The notes below the pieces were generated by a model. The model saw nothing but the letters and a program-made list of their open reading frames with translations, did no database searches and was not told the origin of the DNA. A DNA stretch of 64,000 nt from Ustulina deusta (lineage: Eukaryota; Ascomycota; Sordariomycetes; Xylariales; Xylariaceae). Of this stretch, positions 61,373 through 64,000 are shown in pieces. The DNA lies in contig JAJNNX010000084.1 of NCBI GenBank assembly GCA_023159155.1, forward strand, positions 1 through 64,000, read 5' to 3'. Made by a program: the position numbers and the translations under genes. The number at the start of each line of letters is the position of its first letter. The stretch's first letter is position 1.

Positions 61373-62019
61373 GGCATGTCTTACATTTGTGTTATCCAAA
61401 GGGGAGCTTATAAGTTTAGTCGCGTGGTCAAACTCTTTTGTCCGAGTAACGAACTGAGTATGATTTAACCGCCGGTACAGGAGAACAACGCGTCCGATGA
61501 CAGCGAGATATGATACAAATGAACTATTAACCACCTTTGGCGGTGAGAATCTGTCTTTGAGTGGAGAGTAGAGTCCCATTTCCGGGATTACAATGTGGAA
61601 TATTATGCGGGGTTGTAGGGACGGGATAGGTATTTAGCGATAGGTCCCGTCGATCATGGCCCCTGTCGGATGCCCCCGGCTCCCTCGTGTCCGGGTAATA
61701 CGAATATTGAGGCTCGTATTGATGATGTTAGCAACGACTTATAATATTCTCCACATCTCAGAGCAGTATCATCTCATACCCGGTGCAGCCGAGAATACAC
61801 ACAGACACACACGACCATAACCTGACATAGCGCAACGATGCTATTAGCTACTCTTCTGCCAAGACGTATAAGTTAGTAGATATAGATATATATAAGGGTA
61901 GAGGACTACTCAATGCCCTCAATTTAATTCTGTCTTCACCAGGAAACCACATAGAACACAGTCGATCCTAGAATATACTCACTACCAGCCCTCATTTTTA
62001 CCCTCACTCAATCCGTAAA
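61373..62019. promoter_or_regulatory. Upstream region of the BYS1-like gene
   Basis: About 650 bp. TATATATAAG near 61887-61896 is a plausible TATA element about 125 bp before the ATG at 62020. No gene recognised. Confidence 0.5.
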
Positions 62020-62669
62020 ATGCAGTTCTTCGCCACCATTATGGGCGTTGCCCTTGTTGCCTCTGGCGTGTCTGCCCAGCAAGCTGTCGTGCAGAACTCT
62101 TGCCAGTCCACCATCTATGTCCAGTCATTCCCTTATGATGGCAGCGCCGCCGGGGACCCTGACAAACTGTGGCCCCCGGAAGCTCGTTCTCTGAGAGCTT
62201 CCATGCATCCGGCTCGGTTCGTCTCGCACAACAGCTACGTCGTTAGGGCTATATAATCTAACGTACTAAATGTGCAGACCGTCAAGATCCGCGACCACCA
62301 AGGCTCTCAGCAACCCGCTTTTCTTCGGCTACTCATTCAGCTCGAACCCGGACTACGCTTATTGTGAGCACACTCCTACATCCGCCTTCATGCATCTTGT
62401 GGGACCCAGGCTAACACAATGTTTCTCATAGACGAGCTCAGCACGTGAGTTCCTGGTTTATATGTAACTATACATTCTGTATCCACTAACGTTCGAACAG
62501 TGAATGGGGCAACCCCTTCTCCAACTCTCACAATACCTTGAGTCCGGGCGAGGGCTGCGAGCTCTTCGACTGCGCAGCTGGTCAGGCTGACTGCTACTCT
62601 ACGCCCACGATGAAGAAGGTGTACGGTTGCCCACAACCCGTCAATCTAACAGCCACCTTCTGCGCTTAA
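62020..62669 (+). pseudogene. BYS1-like small secreted protein gene with apparent frameshifts
   Basis: Begins MQFFATIMGVALVASGVSA, a clear signal peptide, then QQAVVQNSCQSTIYVQSFPY. After the frame is lost near 62150, sequence in another frame reads APGSSFSESFHASGS to 62216; an intron (62217-62277, CTAACGTACTAAA branch) leads to TVKI, then ATTKALSNPLFFGYSFSSNP to 62363; a 13-nt exon 62432-62444; and 62501-62669 with EWGNPFSNSHNTLSPGEGCE and the Cys-rich end GCPQPVNLTATFCA. This is the BYS1/thaumatin-like pattern of small secreted fungal proteins. To follow the family it needs one extra base ignored in each of three places (about 62154, 62164 and 62290), so it is a pseudogene or the assembly has indel errors. 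All introns otherwise look functional. Confidence 0.75.
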
Positions 62670-63300
62670 GTCGGGCATTGCGTCTTTTCGAAGATGTGAC
62701 GAGTCTTGACAGGGTAGGATAAGGGCTTGAGGTGAACAAGAAAAGAAATGAATCGGGTTTCAGTTGACCAAGAATATTTAAACTGCTCTACATATTTGTT
62801 AATTAGGACGGCGTCAGGTTTTACCTACCATATAATGAAAAGTCCAGGTGTTTTACTTCATATGTCATAAAGGCTTGGTGGAAATTTACCAGTTCGTATG
62901 TTGAGTAACGCCGCGTAAACCTTGCTATAGCGGGGGCCTCCTGCCACGTGTAGGGGGGGGATAATTCCTTGTAACTTCTGTGATCAAATGTCCGACTATT
63001 TTTTCCCCTTATATATCTCCTGTTTGAAGTATTAATAGGTTATGATATATTGAGCGAAGGTTAAAACCTGTGGAGAAGTCTAAACCTCGTTGGTCGGAAG
63101 GCATGGCTGAGGGCGCAAATTTACCTCGTATGTCTAATTATTGCATATCTCGATCGAATGATAGGTCGTCTGATACTGGATTTTCTGGCTCAGTACTTCG
63201 TTTCCGAGTTAATTGGCTCATAATTTAACCTTCATGTTTACTCATTCTGCATATTTTGTTTTGTATTTGTCGACTTCATCCCCCATTAACATTCTGTGCA
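62670..63300. other. Intergenic, no gene recognised
   Basis: About 630 bp between the BYS1-like gene and the dehydrogenase fragment; a G-run lies at about 62953-62960. Confidence 0.55.
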
Positions 63301-63302
63301 TC

Positions 63303-63480
63303 ATGGACGATCTTGCGCAGAGGTTGTCTAGTCGCGTTATTTCGGCGAAGCTTGATGTCACCGATCAGGACTCCATCAAGAAGGCAGCGACCGGCGCTGA
63401 CTCCAAACTTGGAGGCGAGGCCTAGATACTCTTACCATCAACAACGCCGGTCATTCACTATACCCTCTTCTCATTCCCCT
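63303..63480 (+). pseudogene. Short-chain dehydrogenase fragment
   Basis: Starting at 63303: MDDLAQRLSSRVISAKLDVT and DQDSIKKAATGAD, then, after a frame change at about 63420, LDTLTINNAGHSLYP. This is the SDR order LDVTxxxSI followed by the NNAG motif. Neither the cofactor-binding start nor the YxxxK active site is recognisable nearby, so it is a short relic. Confidence 0.65.
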
Positions 63481-64000
63481 TCTATCTATTTGGTTCTCGT
63501 ATCCGTTTGCCTTTCGACGCTTTGCAGCATTTTATCGCTCGATATTACCTAATTGATATCTTGGAACGGATAAGGTCGAAGAGAGCTTCGCTATACATGC
63601 CATGGGTGTCCACTGTGCAACCCGGGAACTGGCACGGAACAGAACTGCAGCGTTATACCGTAACACTACTAGCAAAGGTAGAACGTAGTCAAGTCGGGCA
63701 CTTGACTTGTCTGCAGCTATTACATACGTACTGTAACAGGAACTCCTCCCACTCCTGCAGAAAGGGACCCAAAAAAGGGTGGTCAACAAGTAAGAGGTCA
63801 GACGCTTAGTTTAACTCGTGACCCTTCTTGTCTAACAAAATGGTAATATATGAAAGAACCACCTTGGGCTCGACAACGATTGTCACAGTCCTGACTGCTG
63901 GTGATTCCAGTATGACCTATTGTTATTGCGCAAGGGGAAAGTTCTATCTGTACTAGCTACGTCTGTTGAAATAGTATATATATGGTACGGGTTTTGTCCC
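63481..64000. other. Right edge, no gene recognised
   Basis: Ordinary-composition DNA. Short frames only; decayed SDR sequence may continue but cannot be followed. Confidence 0.5.

Overview
This is a nuclear window from a filamentous ascomycete (Pezizomycotina). The signs are short GT-AG introns with CTAAC/CTRAY branch points, typical fungal families (Zn2Cys6 regulator, NmrA-like, fungal rhodopsin-like, BYS1-like, LtrA-like, PRELI/UPS), and a two-compartment genome: normal-composition stretches alternate sharply with very AT-rich blocks that are rich in TA and poor in CA/TG. That is the signature of repeat-induced point mutation (RIP). Species cannot be named from the sequence.

Layout. 1-9218: RIP-destroyed repeat block running off the left edge. 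9.2-14.0 kb: three decayed genes on the minus strand (ankyrin/signalling-domain protein, 2-oxoglutarate/Fe(II) dioxygenase, catalytic half of a TPR-CHAT protease). 13.96-27.22 kb: AT-rich block holding a complete RIP-mutated Ty1/copia element (18251-25438; 254-bp LTRs, target duplication TTTAG) nested in older AT-rich repeat sequence. 27.2-29.5 kb: the TPR repeats and CHAT N-lobe of the same split protease gene. 29.5-35.5 kb: solo LTR, small inverted-repeat element, a DUF7924-like gene with a PD-(D/E)XK-like motif, a 5'-truncated rhodopsin-like membrane protein and a broken short-chain dehydrogenase. 35.9-45.3 kb: a conserved core of intact genes (NOP13-like nucleolar RNA-binding protein, P-loop kinase, small conserved protein, UPS2-like mitochondrial lipid-transfer protein, 10-exon LtrA-family membrane protein). 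46707-53759: a complete RIP-mutated Ty3/gypsy element on the minus strand (318-bp LTRs, target duplication TTTAT). 53.8-64 kb: solo LTRs, a Zn2Cys6 regulator divergent from an NmrA-like oxidoreductase, a gene-poor stretch, a BYS1-like small secreted protein gene with apparent frameshifts, and a short-chain dehydrogenase fragment.

The main story is one transposon-rich, RIP-shaped locus in which genes next to the AT-rich blocks are broken, often by TAA/TAG codons of the kind RIP makes, while genes more than about 1 kb away are intact. The most striking item is a TPR-CHAT (caspase-like) gene cut by a 13.3-kb AT-rich insertion inside its protease domain, close to a decayed ankyrin/signalling-domain gene. 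Both are families linked to fungal self/non-self recognition and regulated cell death. Multi-exon models were built by hand; exon phases close exactly for the kinase, LtrA, Zn2Cys6 and small-protein genes.
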